Below are positions 1-9,773 of a stretch of 64,000 bases of DNA, one piece after another; position 1 is the stretch's first letter; each line of letters starts with the position of its first letter. The translations under genes were made by a program, and so were the position numbers. The notes under the pieces are model-generated. The model searched no databases. It was not told the origin of the DNA and saw nothing but the letters and a program-made list of their open reading frames with translations. The DNA lies in assembly GCF_963677725.1 (NCBI RefSeq), contig NZ_OY782507.1, positions 2,232,001 to 2,296,000 on the forward strand, given 5' to 3'. This DNA comes from an uncultured Cohaesibacter sp. Lineage in GTDB: Bacteria; Pseudomonadota; Alphaproteobacteria; Rhizobiales; Cohaesibacteraceae.

Positions 1-706
1 GACATCGGTTGCTGGCGCTGCAGAACAAGCAGCAGCAAATGTTCAAACCGTGGCCAGCGCGACGGAAGAACTGACCAGTTCAATTGCGGAAATCAGCAGA
101 CAGGTATCCCAGTCATCCGAGATCGCGGGGGGTGCTGTGTCGCAGGCAGAACAGACGGATCGGCAGATCCAGGGTCTTGCGACTGCCTCCCAGAAGATCG
201 GCGATGTGGTCAATCTGATTTCTGCGATTGCCGAGCAAACAAACCTCTTGGCGCTCAACGCCACGATCGAAGCCGCCAGAGCTGGCGATGCCGGCAAGGG
301 TTTTGCGGTTGTCGCCAGCGAAGTTAAGGAACTCGCGAGCCAAACCACCAAGGCTACCGAGGAAATTAGCCAGCAAATCAGCAATGTGCAGCTTGAAACC
401 GATGAGGCGGTAAGGGCTATCCAGGAGATTGGCAAAACGATCGGCGAAATGAATACGATCGCTTCGAGTATTGCTACAGCCGTTGAACAGCAATCGTCGG
501 CCACGGGAGAAATTGCCCGCAATGTCGAACAGGCTGCCCGCGGCACTCAGGAAGTAACTGAAAATATTCAATTCGTGTCGAAGTCAGCCAGCGAGACAGG
601 ATCAGCGGCAACCCAGGTTACAAGTACCGCCGGGGAGCTTAGCAGCAAGTCAGAACAGCTCAGAGTTCAAGTAGAGCGGTTTCTGGCAGATGTCCGGGCG
701 GCCTAA
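1..706 (+). CDS. Methyl-accepting chemotaxis protein, C-terminal part (5' end outside window)
   Basis: The open frame enters from the left edge (first full codon at base 2) and ends at 706, so only the cytoplasmic signalling part is visible. It carries the conserved hairpin tip of chemoreceptors: the run [15 protein letters not shown] at about codons 80-95 followed by [15 protein letters not shown], flanked by heptad-rich helices with many Gln, Glu, Ser and Ala residues. In the family this tip contacts CheA and CheW. The sensory domain, membrane segments and HAMP domain, if present, lie outside the window, so the ligand cannot be inferred. A GTG at 50 is an internal codon, not the true start, because the frame is open upstream with receptor-like sequence. 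Confidence 0.95.
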   Translation, partial: TSVAGAAEQAAANVQTVASATEELTSSIAEISRQVSQSSEIAGGAVSQAEQTDRQIQGLATASQKIGDVVNLISAIAEQTNLLALNATIEAARAGDAGKGFAVVASEVKELASQTTKATEEISQQISNVQLETDEAVRAIQEIGKTIGEMNTIASSIATAVEQQSSATGEIARNVEQAARGTQEVTENIQFVSKSASETGSAATQVTSTAGELSSKSEQLRVQVERFLADVRAA

Positions 707-816
707 GGCCACATTAGCTGCCTGATAGCGTAAACTTGCTTGGCTCAGGCTTTTGCGAAAAGGCAACGGAGGCTTGTATATTCCTCCGAATCCTTGGAAA
801 CAAACGCGCTGCTTTT

Positions 817-847
817 CTGCCCGCATGTGCTCCTGCCATGCGGGCAG
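817..847. other. Strong 11-bp inverted repeat between convergent genes
   Basis: CTGCCCGCATG and its exact complement are separated by 9 bases, between the chemoreceptor stop (706) and the SDR stop (858). Neither side has a clear T-run, so it is not a textbook intrinsic terminator. It may still end or stabilise transcripts from both sides. Confidence 0.4.
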
Positions 848-857
848 CTTCGCATCA

Positions 858-1619
858 TCATTTACCACCTGTGACGTCCAGAAAAGTTCCGGTGATAAAG
901 GAAGCCTCTTCGCTGGCCAGCCAAAGAATGGCACGGGCGACTTCTTCAGGTTGGCCGCCTCTTCCCATCGGAATTGTGTCTTTCACACGATCCACACGTC
1001 CGGGTTCGCCGCCGCTGGCATGCATTTCGGTGTAGATGTGACCGGGCCGAATGCAGCAGACGCGTATTCCTTCCTGCGCCACTTCCTTGGCAAAGCCAAT
1101 GGTGAACGATTCCAAGGCACCCTTTGAAGCGGCGTAATCGACATATTCATTTGGACTGCCAAGCCTGGCCGAAGCCGAAGAGATATTGATTATCACCCCG
1201 CCCGACCCGTTGTGGCGAGAGGACATTCGCTTGGCGGCCTGCTGGGCGCAAAGCATCGGACCGATCGCGTTGACCGCAAAGATGCGTTGCATACGCTCGG
1301 AACTGATGTTTTCAAGTCGAGATTGCTGCGCGATGATCCCGGCATTGTTCACAAGGACATCGATCCGGCCAAACTCCCGATCTATTCTGGAGAATAGCGC
1401 TGAAATCTGGTCAGGCTCGGCACTATCCGCGCGCACCGCCAAAGCCCGCCGCCCGGCCGCTTCCACATCGGCCACAACCGCTTGTGCAGCATCTTCGTTG
1501 GACAAAAAGGTAATGACGACATCATAGCCCTTCGCTGCGGCAAGGCGGGCGGTTGCAGCCCCCACCCCACGACTTCCGCCTGTTATCAAGATCAAAGGGT
1601 TCTGCGAAACGGCGTTCAT
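858..1619 (-). CDS. Short-chain dehydrogenase/reductase (SDR) family oxidoreductase
   Basis: A 253-residue classical SDR, the usual length for the family. Visible motifs are the Rossmann nucleotide-binding TGGSRGVG near residue 14, NNAG near residue 90, the catalytic Ser region (NISSAS), and the YAASK active-site motif near residue 160, followed by the typical RPG segment. It should catalyse NAD(P)(H)-dependent oxidation or reduction of an alcohol or carbonyl; the substrate cannot be read from sequence. The ATG at 1619 is preceded by AAGGA at good spacing. It stands alone, convergent with the chemoreceptor fragment and next to a region of transferred DNA. Confidence 0.93.
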   Translation of the reverse strand: MNAVSQNPLILITGGSRGVGAATARLAAAKGYDVVITFLSNEDAAQAVVADVEAAGRRALAVRADSAEPDQISALFSRIDREFGRIDVLVNNAGIIAQQSRLENISSERMQRIFAVNAIGPMLCAQQAAKRMSSRHNGSGGVIINISSASARLGSPNEYVDYAASKGALESFTIGFAKEVAQEGIRVCCIRPGHIYTEMHASGGEPGRVDRVKDTIPMGRGGQPEEVARAILWLASEEASFITGTFLDVTGGK

Positions 1620-1657
1620 ATTTTCGTCCTTGTGTGAATATTCCGATAGAGAATTGA

Positions 1658-2018
1658 ATGAAATCCGTTATTGACGCAAACGCAATCAGAATTGCTCGTC
1701 CAGCAGGGTTATACCATTCCAGCAAGAGGGCGGAAACATTGAGTGGAATACGCTGCCGAGACCTCAACACCCAAGAAGCATTCATTTCTATTTGTCAGTA
1801 TCAAGGAAATAGACTCAAAACCTCCCATAGTGAGCGGGACATTCCTATACCCGGCGACTTGGCTGCTGATCTGGCATTGCTCAAGACCGACAATCCATCT
1901 GCCGCTCTGTTCCCCCCAGTACCGAGACAAGCCAAGGGACAGCGATAGCTGCACCGTGGCTCTGAATAAGCGCAAGAAACACGCCATGGAGAAGGCTTGG
2001 GGATACTCCCCATTCTAA
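1658..2018 (+). pseudogene. Remnant of a phage-type (tyrosine recombinase) integrase
   Basis: The frame 1658-1948 contains a stretch resembling the central part of tyrosine recombinases: LSGIRCRDLN, then RLKTSHSERDIPIP followed by GDLAADLALL and ALFPP. This matches the family pattern of a helix with a G(I/L)R motif, a beta-strand pair with KT..S.R.IP.P, and a later LFP. From about 1940 the similarity seems to continue in the next frame (LNKRKKHAMEKAWGYSP), suggesting a frameshift. The catalytic HxLR and the terminal Tyr are not found. I read this as a decayed integrase core. The match is by eye only and the exact limits are uncertain. Confidence 0.5.
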
Positions 2019-2301
2019 GAGCTATAAAATTCGTTAAGGTGAGTTCATCCAGACCTAACGTGTTTTGAAACCAACAGTTTCATCGCCTCGGATGATGAGC
2101 ATCTTAAGCTCAGTAGCACCAGTTCTTTGTCTGTCCTTTTGCGAGCGGTTACTCCCATAACCTCAATTTGGGCTGTAGAAATAAAGCTCTCATTACTGTG
2201 ATGAAGGCGTTGATACTCTTATATAAAAGTTATAACATTTCCTGGATATTTGCCTGTTTATTTCATCTCGACACGAGGCATTCTTACCAAAGGATCAAAC
2301 C

Positions 2302-3048
2302 ATGTTCCGAAAGCTTCTTAATAAAGCAGAGAAACGGATAACGAAGCTTCAGGGAAAAGGCTGGGGTGCTGCGACCGTAGAAAAAGAGTTTTCCGCAGCT
2401 GTGAAGTTGCTATCCGACACGAAACCGAGCCTATTTATTGATATTGGAGGCAATAAGGGATTGTATACGCAAGAAATTGTAGACGCTTATCCGAGCTCAA
2501 ATATTGTCGTATTCGAACCTTCCAGCCTCAACATCGACTGCCTTAAAAACAAATTTTCAAACCATCCAAACATCACCATAGAACCATTTGCTGTGTCGAG
2601 CTTTGACGGCGAAACTATTCTTTACAGCGACCATGATGGATCTGGGTTATCATCGCTGACAAAGCGTAAATTGGATCATCACAATATAGAATTTGAAAAC
2701 TCAGAAAAAATTATATCTATAAAATTTGAAGAATATTGGGAAAACAAACTCAACAGAAATCCCATAGATCTTTGCAAACTGGACATTGAGGGTCACGAGT
2801 TGGATGCTTTAAATGGTTTCGGAGAGGCGATCAATCATATTGACGTAATTCAGTTTGAATTTGGGGGCTGCAACATTGACACCCGGACTTACTTACGAGA
2901 TTTTTGGTATTTCTTCTCAGATAATGGCTATGAACTGTTCAGAATAACTCCATTTGGCTCTTCGAAGATTTCCAAATACAACGAGAGAGAAGAGTTTTTC
3001 GGGACCACAAATTATTTGGCCAAACGGAAAGCAACCATAAAATCGTAG
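2302..3048 (+). CDS. FkbM family methyltransferase
   Basis: A 248-residue SAM-dependent methyltransferase of the FkbM type. The SAM-binding motif I is FIDIGGNKGLY near residue 47, followed by VFEPS (motif II acidic residue), and CKLDIEGHELDAL near residue 155, a hallmark of FkbM proteins. Family members O-methylate sugars or polyketides; the acceptor here is unknown. The ATG at 2302 follows an AAAGGA ribosome-binding site. Base composition is clearly more AT-rich than the neighbours, with many A/T-ending codons. It is a lone gene between an integrase remnant and a tRNA, with no glycosyltransferase beside it. I infer horizontal acquisition. Confidence 0.88.
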   Translation: MFRKLLNKAEKRITKLQGKGWGAATVEKEFSAAVKLLSDTKPSLFIDIGGNKGLYTQEIVDAYPSSNIVVFEPSSLNIDCLKNKFSNHPNITIEPFAVSSFDGETILYSDHDGSGLSSLTKRKLDHHNIEFENSEKIISIKFEEYWENKLNRNPIDLCKLDIEGHELDALNGFGEAINHIDVIQFEFGGCNIDTRTYLRDFWYFFSDNGYELFRITPFGSSKISKYNEREEFFGTTNYLAKRKATIKS

Positions 3049-3636
3049 TCTTCGGGAAACGCAGCACTCAGTAAGTTGTTGGTTCTGACGGTGCCAGCAC
3101 ATCCACCCTGGCGCTCTCCACGTTCACCTTCCGTCTGAACACAGATGCTTACGGCTTCCATGACAGCCGTGACCCGATCACCCACGACATCTGCACGGGC
3201 ACCTTCAAGGATAAGCCGAATGCCTCTTGGTCGTCGCTGTTGAGATGTCGCTGGAAGAAATGGCCCTGAAGGTTGGTAAGGCTTCTCCCCTCATACTGCA
3301 CATAGAACGGTCATCCCAGAGCCGCAGAAACGAGTCATTCCACCCCTGACGCGTCAATGAAATTTTCAGTAGATATTGCAGACAGACGCAACCAGCACAG
3401 GATGCTGTCAGATGCGCGAAGAGACCCCAGCGACCTTGTTGGGAGAAAAGTCTCTGATCCTAATCGATATATATGCTGAAGTTGAAGTGTCCCCCGCACC
3501 GAGGTGGCCGGAACGAATAATCCTATACCGGCCCATCATTCACAAGGCGCGGCACACAAAACGGTACATGATTGGGGAAAGAAGGTACATTTTACCCCTT
3601 AGAAGCCTTTGAAGAAATTGACTTTTAAGGGGCAAA
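3049..3636. other. Gene-poor stretch with coding-like debris next to tRNA-Leu
   Basis: No intact gene is supported here. A stop-free plus-strand frame at 3075-3269 has G/C-rich third positions and reads as protein-like (containing TFRLNTDAYGFHDSRDP), but has no start codon and ends early. I do not recognise its family. The rest up to 3636 shows no feature I can name. The composition is mixed, consistent with an accumulation of fragments from several insertions. Confidence 0.4.
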
Positions 3637-3723
3637 TGGTGCCCAGGAGAGGACTCGAACCTCCACTTCCATACAGAAACTAGCACCTGAAGCTAGCGCG
3701 TCTACCAGTTCCGCCACCTGGGC
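3637..3723 (-). tRNA. tRNA-Leu (anticodon CAG)
   Basis: Read on the minus strand, the sequence folds into a class II tRNA with a 7-bp acceptor stem (GCCCAGG with CCTGGGC), a D arm with GGTAG, an anticodon arm CTAGC-TTCAGGT-GCTAG giving anticodon CAG, a long variable arm as expected for leucine, a T arm with GTTCGAGTC, and an encoded ACCA 3' end (3637-3640). The 3' end faces the scar of transferred DNA at lower coordinates, the usual geometry of integration at a tRNA gene. Confidence 0.97.
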
Positions 3724-4003
3724 AATCAGGTGTGAAGCGGTATTTAAGGATCCAGCCTCGCCTTGTCAACGTAACTATAAAAAAAAGTGAAACAATTCAC
3801 ACCATTCGTCATCCTATTGATCGAGACATGGGGCAATTCCTGTTTTTTGCGCTTCACAGACCTGCCCATAAGGATTAGGACAGGCACAGGTTGTTGTTAC
3901 TGTTGACTGTTAACCGTCGACAGCATTGGGCATTGACGGTGAAGATCGATTAATATCATCGGCGGACGTCACAGCATCACATGACAAGGCAGGGAGAGAG
4001 CAA

Positions 4004-4975
4004 ATGGACACGGCAACAGGCAAAATCGTCACGATCTTTGGTGGCTCCGGCTTTCTTGGGCGCCATGTGGTGCGAGCGCTGGCCAAGCGTGGCTACCGGA
4101 TCCGCATCGCTGTGCGGCGCCCGGATCTGGCCGGCTTTCTGCAGCCCATGGGCAATGTGGGCCAGATCATGCCAATGCAGGCCAACCTGCGCGATGCCGC
4201 GTCCGTCGCGCGGGCGGTTGCGGGGGCTGACGCGGTGGTCAATCTGGTCGGCATTCTCCATCAAACCCGCAAACAGCGCTTCGCGGCGGTCCAACGGGAC
4301 GGTGCCAGACTGATTGCAGAGACGTGCGCCAAAGAAGGCATTGAGCAATTGGTACAGATTTCTGCCATCGGGGCGGATATCAATTCCTCTTCCGCCTATG
4401 CGAAAAGCAAGGCTGAAGGAGAAGAAGCCGTGTTGCAGGCCTTTCCGACCGCCACGATTGTTCGACCATCGCTGCTGATTGGCAATGAGGATGATTTCTT
4501 CAACAAATTTGCCGAGATGGCGCGGTTGTCCCCTTTCCTGCCGCTGGTCGGCGGTGGCAACACCAATTTCCAGCCAGTCTTTGTTGGCGATGTGGCAGAA
4601 GTGATTGCCCGCGGGGTTGATGGTGCATTGCGGCCAGGCACAATTTATGAGTTGGGCGGCCCTGAGATTAAGAGCTTCAAGTCTTTGATGGAACTGTTGA
4701 TGCGCGAGACCCACCAACGCAGACTGTTGCTGCCAATCCCGTTCTTTGTCGCCACTTTAATGGGGGCGGTTTTCGAAAGATTGCCCAAGCCGGTGCTGAC
4801 GCGCGATCAGGTCAAACTGTTAAAGCGGGACAATATTGTCTCCAAAGAAGCGATTGCCGAGGGGCGGAGCTTTGAGGGACTGGGCATGCAGCCACTGGCC
4901 ATTGAGGCGGTCGTTCCCACTTATTTGTGGAGCTATCGCAGCACCGGACAATATGAAAGCAACCGCACCCGCTAG
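4004..4975 (+). CDS. NDUFA9-like NAD(P)-dependent oxidoreductase (complex I-associated family)
   Basis: A 323-residue atypical SDR. The Rossmann motif TIFGGSGFLGRHVV lies at the N-terminus, followed by VNLVGIL near residue 80, AYAKSKAEGE (the YxxxK-like region) and IVRPSLLIG, the typical layout of the NDUFA9/NAD(P)H-binding family. Mitochondrial relatives are accessory subunits of respiratory complex I; alphaproteobacterial relatives are encoded away from the nuo operon and their role is less clear. I place the start at the ATG at 4004, which has GGGAGAG just upstream and is followed directly by the Rossmann fold; an in-frame start at 3926 would add 26 residues without similarity. It ends 21 bases before the convergent GH20 gene. 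Confidence 0.88.
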   Translation: MDTATGKIVTIFGGSGFLGRHVVRALAKRGYRIRIAVRRPDLAGFLQPMGNVGQIMPMQANLRDAASVARAVAGADAVVNLVGILHQTRKQRFAAVQRDGARLIAETCAKEGIEQLVQISAIGADINSSSAYAKSKAEGEEAVLQAFPTATIVRPSLLIGNEDDFFNKFAEMARLSPFLPLVGGGNTNFQPVFVGDVAEVIARGVDGALRPGTIYELGGPEIKSFKSLMELLMRETHQRRLLLPIPFFVATLMGAVFERLPKPVLTRDQVKLLKRDNIVSKEAIAEGRSFEGLGMQPLAIEAVVPTYLWSYRSTGQYESNRTR

Positions 4976-4996
4976 GGATCTGGCACGGATCACGCT

Positions 4997-6958
4997 TCAG
5001 GCGAATGGCAATGTTGACATCAAGGGATGGCGGATAGCAAAGCTGGTCCAGTCTTTTTTGTTGTCAGCCAGCCATGCTGCTTCGGCAATGGCCGAGAGGC
5101 GCGGGAAAACCAGATGGTTGAACCGCGCCCGGCTCGTCATCGTCTCACTCCAGATGCAGCCCTGCAAGCCAAGGACGCTTTGAGTCTGGGCACCAAAGCC
5201 TGCCATTGGATCAAATTGGTAGGTCTGCTCGATGCTGCTGGTGCCTGCCCAGTCAAGGCCCGGTTCGTTCCACTCTGGACCACGCGCCATATCAAGATAA
5301 TAAGCCTGCCCTGGACACATCACCACGCGATAGCCCTCGCGACTGAGGGCGGGACCGGTTTGCGGGTTGAGCCATGCCATCAGGATGGCCTTGTCCGGAT
5401 CAAGCCCGCCACCATGGGCGGCTTCCTGCCAAGCGACCGGAATCTTACCCGCATCTACCAACTGGCGTGCAACGAAATTCAAGATGGCGGCCTGCATTTT
5501 CATGGTGTCGGGCACCCCTCCGCCATCGACCAAGCCTTTGGCACGGGCCCAGCTCATGGCAGAGCGGGACCCATCCCAAGCACCATCAGCCACTTCATCA
5601 CCGCCAACATGGACATGTTGACCGGGGAAGAGATCGGCCACTTCGCCAAATATGGTCTCCAGAAACTGCCAGGTCGTGTTGAGCCCCGGATTGAGCGCAT
5701 TGTTGAGATAGCCCTGCACTGACGCTCCGCCATCCATGGCGCTGGGGTCAAGCAATTCGGGCACGGCGACAAGGGCGGCATGACAATGGCCCGGTACGTC
5801 AAGCTCCGGCATCACATCGATATGAAGGCGTGTGGCATGCTCAAGAATATCCTTGATGGCTGTGCGGCTGTAAAAGCCACCCACTTTCTCTGCTCCCCAT
5901 CCATGTTGCGGCAGCAAGGGCAGGCGGTGGCCGCGAAATGCCCCGATACGGGTTAGGGACGGATAGGCTAGGCTTTCTAAGCGCCAGCCCTCGTCATCGG
6001 ACAGATGCCAATGGAAGCGATTGAGACGGTTCCATGCCAGAATATCAAGGAAGCGCTCGATGGTCGCCTGCTCGTAGAATTGCCGCGAGACATCCAGATG
6101 CATACCGCGCCATTGATGGCATGGCCAATCCTCAATCACACCAATTTCCGGCATGGCAAAAGCGTTGGGAGCGGTGTGGGCTGCGTGCCAGATCTGTGCC
6201 AGCGCAATGAGGCCATAAAGCTGGCCTGTTCCATCGGCCACCTCCAGACTGATTGTGCCGGGAGAAAAAGCAAGGCGGAACGCACCATCGCCCTTTTGCA
6301 GCCGCTCCTTGTCCATTGGGCACAGCCGGACAGAGACAGCGGATCCATGCGCATCAAACGGGCCTCTGTCGACGCGATAGAGCCGTTTATAGAGGGCATT
6401 GACCGTGTAGGCCTGTGACGGGTCGCCATCAAGCAAAAAAGCCTGAGGGGCTTCCCCTGCCCATTGATCGATGGCGACACGATTGGCCATGGGCAAGAGG
6501 CCCAGTTGTGGAGCGCTGCCGGCAATGTCTGGGGGGATCATCTCCCCGTCGTGCATGGCAACTGGCTTACAAGGCTCATCTTGCGCCTCGAACGGAGCGC
6601 ACGTGACGGGAAGCGTGGATTGGTCTACTAAAATCAGAAAGGCAGAGGATGGACCGGCGGTAAAATGGCCCGGACGACTGGACAGGGCCGGAATTGTGAT
6701 GTGCCACAGGCAACCCGCCTCATCGCCCACCAGCGGCTCAATGGGTAAAAATTCGTGATAGTTGGCCACCCGCCGCGCCAATATCGCTCCGCTCAACTCG
6801 GTGCCTTGGGGGATCCGCGTTAACGAGGTCAACGCCAGCCTGATGTCATTGGGCAAGCGCTGCCCGGGCGCGCCGAACATAGAGAGCCTGATTTGGCCGG
6901 TTTTCGACCCATCATTGATCCAGAGGCTCTTGAGGACCAGTTCACCCATCTCAGACAT
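4997..6958 (-). CDS. Beta-N-acetylhexosaminidase, glycoside hydrolase family 20
   Basis: A 653-residue GH20 enzyme. After an N-terminal region of about 240 residues the (beta/alpha)8 catalytic domain begins with WRGMHLDVSRQF, then FHWHLSDDEGWRLE, LDVPGHCHA, and HVHVGGDEV near residue 450, whose Asp-Glu pair is the substrate-assisted catalytic dyad of the family. It removes terminal GlcNAc or GalNAc from chitooligosaccharides, glycans or peptidoglycan fragments. No signal peptide is evident, so it may act in the cytoplasm. The start at 6958 has AGGAAG upstream; a 30-residue extension to 7048 is possible but lacks support. No chitin-uptake genes adjoin it. Confidence 0.93.
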   Translation of the reverse strand: MSEMGELVLKSLWINDGSKTGQIRLSMFGAPGQRLPNDIRLALTSLTRIPQGTELSGAILARRVANYHEFLPIEPLVGDEAGCLWHITIPALSSRPGHFTAGPSSAFLILVDQSTLPVTCAPFEAQDEPCKPVAMHDGEMIPPDIAGSAPQLGLLPMANRVAIDQWAGEAPQAFLLDGDPSQAYTVNALYKRLYRVDRGPFDAHGSAVSVRLCPMDKERLQKGDGAFRLAFSPGTISLEVADGTGQLYGLIALAQIWHAAHTAPNAFAMPEIGVIEDWPCHQWRGMHLDVSRQFYEQATIERFLDILAWNRLNRFHWHLSDDEGWRLESLAYPSLTRIGAFRGHRLPLLPQHGWGAEKVGGFYSRTAIKDILEHATRLHIDVMPELDVPGHCHAALVAVPELLDPSAMDGGASVQGYLNNALNPGLNTTWQFLETIFGEVADLFPGQHVHVGGDEVADGAWDGSRSAMSWARAKGLVDGGGVPDTMKMQAAILNFVARQLVDAGKIPVAWQEAAHGGGLDPDKAILMAWLNPQTGPALSREGYRVVMCPGQAYYLDMARGPEWNEPGLDWAGTSSIEQTYQFDPMAGFGAQTQSVLGLQGCIWSETMTSRARFNHLVFPRLSAIAEAAWLADNKKDWTSFAIRHPLMSTLPFA

Positions 6959-7134
6959 CTTTTCTTCCTGCCATTCAAGCGTTACCCATTGGCTACATAC
7001 TGACCCCAGTGGCAGGAAAAGGGAAGAGACGCCCATCCCCTCTTCCAATGGATTAAGGCGGCTCCGAGGGCAAGTCTGGAGCAGGGTTTGGGCTCTGTTG
7101 AGGCTTACAGTTGCGTGGATTGCGGCACGCCAAC

Positions 7135-7162
7135 GAAAAAAGCTGGCAAATTATCGCCAGCC
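7135..7162 (-). terminator. Rho-independent terminator of the chemoreceptor gene
   Basis: On the minus strand GCTGGC pairs with GCCAGC around an 8-base loop and is followed by a run of six T. It lies just after the stop of the chemoreceptor ending at 7196. Confidence 0.8.
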
Positions 7163-7195
7163 TTGTTTGCGTTGCGCAGGGTCATGCGGACAGCG

Positions 7196-9190
7196 TCAGG
7201 CCGCTTCAACATCCTTCAGGAAGCCACCGACCAATCCATCAAGCTTTTTGGCCTGCTCGGCCACATTTCGGGAGGAATTGAGCACATCGGCAGCATGCTT
7301 GGTCGTCTCATTGGCTTTGCCAGATACTTCGCCAACATTGCCCGATACAGTCTTGGTGCCCTGCACCACCTGCAGCACGGACCGGGAGATTTCATCTGTT
7401 GCACCGCCCTGCTGACTGACAGCAGCAGCAATCGAAGAGGTGTGGCTGGAGACTTCTGCCATGATTTCAGCAATCGATCCGATGGCGCCGACAGCGTCGC
7501 GGCTTGAGCCCTGAATGGCGTCCACATGATGGGCAATTTCTTCGGTCGCGTTGCTGGTCTGGTTGGCCAGCTCCTTAACCTCGGCGGCGACGACCGCAAA
7601 CCCTTTGCCCGCTTCGCCTGCGCGCGCGGCCTCTATGGTGGCATTGAGGGCCAGAAGGTTGGTCTGCTTGGCAATATCCTGAATGAGGATGATCACTTCG
7701 CCAATGCGCGTGGACGCGGTATCAAGGCTTGCCACCTTTTCATTGGAGGTGACGGTGGCCTTGGTGGCCTGATCAACGATGGCACGGGTCTTTTCCACCT
7801 GAGCGTTGATGCTGTTGATGGAAGCAGACAATTCTTCGGCGGCCGAGGCAACCGTGTCAACATTTTGCGCCGCCATTTGCGAAGCATGCCCTGCCCCGTC
7901 GGCACGGTTTGAGGTTTCATCGGCGATTCCGGTCAAGAGGCGCGCATCCTCTTCCATGCGAGCCGCGTGGGTCGATACATCGGCCAGAGCCTGCCGGGCA
8001 GCCTGATCGAAACCGGAAATCAGCTTACTGACCCGCCGATGACGCTCGACATCGGCCTTCTGGGATTGTTTTTCTGCCTCTTCGAGAGCTTTGGCCTGTT
8101 GCGCATTGTCGCGGAAGACGGCAAGGCTTTGCGCCATGGCGCCCAATTCATCCTTGCGACTCTGATCCGGAATCGAGACATCGAGATTGCCACTCGACAG
8201 CTGGCTCATGGCTTGGCGCAGATGGGTCAATGGGGCGCCGATGTTGGCTGCCTGCCAGTAGCCAATGCCACCTCCCAGCAGCATCAAAACAATCAGAACA
8301 GCGCCTGTCGTCAGCAAATAATTCTCCCAAAGGGTGACAAAATGATCCGTCGGTACCAACAAATGCAGGACGCCTATGGTCTTGCCGGAAAAGTCGCGTA
8401 CCGGATGCAAGGCGGACGCATAATGCTTGCCTGAGAGTTCCATGCGATCAAGGAACCGGGTCTTCTCAAGGGCAGAAAGCAGAATTTTCTTATCGAGCAA
8501 CTTCGTATCACCTACAGTCGAGGCGAAAAGCGTGATGTCATCCGCCTTGTCAGCAAATTGCTCGAAGCTGGTATTGGGCAGCAAGTAGAATTCGGTTTGC
8601 AGGCCGCGATTGGCGATAAAGCGGGTAAAGAGCTGTTTATCGAAAGCCAAGCCGAATTCGACAGTGCCCGCATGCTGGCCCTGATAGGAAATCGGCACAA
8701 CGCCGCGCACCCCGATGCCGCCACGGCCACGCTCAAGACCTGTCACTGTTTTCTTGTCGCCATTGGCCCTTAGCACCGTCTGCCGGAAGCCGGACAGATC
8801 GTCCCCATATTTTGAGGGCTTATGGACGCGATGGAAAGACGTGGCAGGTGCAAGATGGAATTGAAATTGCCGCACACCATTGTTGGCTTTCCATGTCTTG
8901 AAACCGGCATCAAACAGCTCGCTCAGCAGAGCACGGTTCTTTTCCGCCATGGCCTTCTTGACGATGGGCATCTCAGCCACCAACGCTGCGCGGTTGGCAG
9001 CATCGGCATTCCAGTTTTTGATCATCGCATCAAATTCGGAGATGTTGGCGGCGATCTCCCGCTCCTCGGCAACCGATATCAAGTTGCGGATGACATAGGA
9101 TGTGGCTAGTGTCATGAGAAGCAGAACCGAGAGCACAACTCCGGTCAGTGTAAGGATCAGGCGGCGTTTAATGGTCATGATGTGGCTCAC
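7196..9190 (-). CDS. Methyl-accepting chemotaxis protein with periplasmic double-Cache-like sensor
   Basis: A 664-residue membrane chemoreceptor. A first membrane helix lies at residues 9-33 and a second at about 287-310; between them is a periplasmic domain of about 250 residues containing [13 protein letters not shown] and FRQTV, which resembles the dCache_3 sensor family. A HAMP domain (about 310-365) leads to the signalling domain, with the tip [25 protein letters not shown] near residue 515. The C-terminus ends FLKDVEAA, without a CheR-tethering pentapeptide. The ligand is unknown. The reading frame starts [10 protein letters not shown]; the second Met (9178) is an equally plausible start because neither has a strong ribosome-binding site. 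Divergent from ridA. Confidence 0.95.
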   Translation of the reverse strand: MSHIMTIKRRLILTLTGVVLSVLLLMTLATSYVIRNLISVAEEREIAANISEFDAMIKNWNADAANRAALVAEMPIVKKAMAEKNRALLSELFDAGFKTWKANNGVRQFQFHLAPATSFHRVHKPSKYGDDLSGFRQTVLRANGDKKTVTGLERGRGGIGVRGVVPISYQGQHAGTVEFGLAFDKQLFTRFIANRGLQTEFYLLPNTSFEQFADKADDITLFASTVGDTKLLDKKILLSALEKTRFLDRMELSGKHYASALHPVRDFSGKTIGVLHLLVPTDHFVTLWENYLLTTGAVLIVLMLLGGGIGYWQAANIGAPLTHLRQAMSQLSSGNLDVSIPDQSRKDELGAMAQSLAVFRDNAQQAKALEEAEKQSQKADVERHRRVSKLISGFDQAARQALADVSTHAARMEEDARLLTGIADETSNRADGAGHASQMAAQNVDTVASAAEELSASINSINAQVEKTRAIVDQATKATVTSNEKVASLDTASTRIGEVIILIQDIAKQTNLLALNATIEAARAGEAGKGFAVVAAEVKELANQTSNATEEIAHHVDAIQGSSRDAVGAIGSIAEIMAEVSSHTSSIAAAVSQQGGATDEISRSVLQVVQGTKTVSGNVGEVSGKANETTKHAADVLNSSRNVAEQAKKLDGLVGGFLKDVEAA

Positions 9191-9308
9191 TATGCTAAGC
9201 GGAAGTCCGTCCTAATTGACTAGCATTTTATGCTGAATAAACTGCTAACTTAGCGCCCTAGCGTGCGTGAGAGCACGATAGATCACTCCAGAAGAGGACT
9301 TAATTCCC

Positions 9309-9701
9309 ATGCATAGGCAGCGAATTTCGACGGGCTCGGCGATGGAAAGCGAAGCAGGATATAGCCGGGCAATCGTTGACGGGGATTGGTGCTTTGTGTC
9401 AGGCACCACGGGTTACAATTATGAAACAATGGAAATGCCGGCAACCATTTCCGGCCAAGCTCACAATTGTTTTTCCAATATTTCCAAAGTGTTGAAAGAA
9501 GCAGGGTTTGATCTGAAGGATGTCGTGAGAGTGCATTATTATGTCACGTCACGTGCTGGGGCAGACGAGGTCTTTGCTGTATTCGGGAAATATCTTGGCG
9601 AGATCCGTCCGGCAGCCACGCTGATCATTTGCGAATTGCTGCGCCCGGAAATGAAAATCGAGATCGAAGTAACTGCGCTGAAACGTCACAAGACCATTTA
9701 A
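9309..9701 (+). CDS. RidA/YjgF family protein
   Basis: A 130-residue protein of the YjgF/YER057c/UK114 family. The pattern VSGTTGYNYE, then LKEAGFDLKDVVRVHYYVT and RPAATLIICELL...IEIEVTALK matches the family, with the conserved Arg of RPA that in RidA binds the imine or enamine carboxylate. RidA proteins hydrolyse reactive enamines/imines released by PLP enzymes such as threonine dehydratase. This one starts with HRQRISTGSAMESEAGYSRA rather than the exact RidA signature, so it may be one of the Rid2-7 subfamilies with another substrate. Monocistronic: divergent from the chemoreceptor and ended by a terminator. Confidence 0.9.
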   Translation: MHRQRISTGSAMESEAGYSRAIVDGDWCFVSGTTGYNYETMEMPATISGQAHNCFSNISKVLKEAGFDLKDVVRVHYYVTSRAGADEVFAVFGKYLGEIRPAATLIICELLRPEMKIEIEVTALKRHKTI

Positions 9702-9725
9702 GTCTATTTGACCCCTCCACAATGG

Positions 9726-9755
9726 AAAGGCCCCGCTTACGGGGCCTTTTTCTTT
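9726..9755 (+). terminator. Rho-independent terminator after ridA
   Basis: AAAGGCCCCG and CGGGGCCTTT form a perfect 10-bp stem with a 4-base loop (CTTA), followed on the plus strand by TTCTTT. It lies between the convergent ends of ridA and ribN and could slow transcription from both sides. Confidence 0.9.
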
Positions 9756-9773
9756 GGTTCTGGATCGTTCGTC

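Noticed and set aside
3376-3612. 78-codon plus-strand frame beside tRNA-Leu
   Set aside because: No recognisable domain, no ribosome-binding site, composition of non-coding debris.
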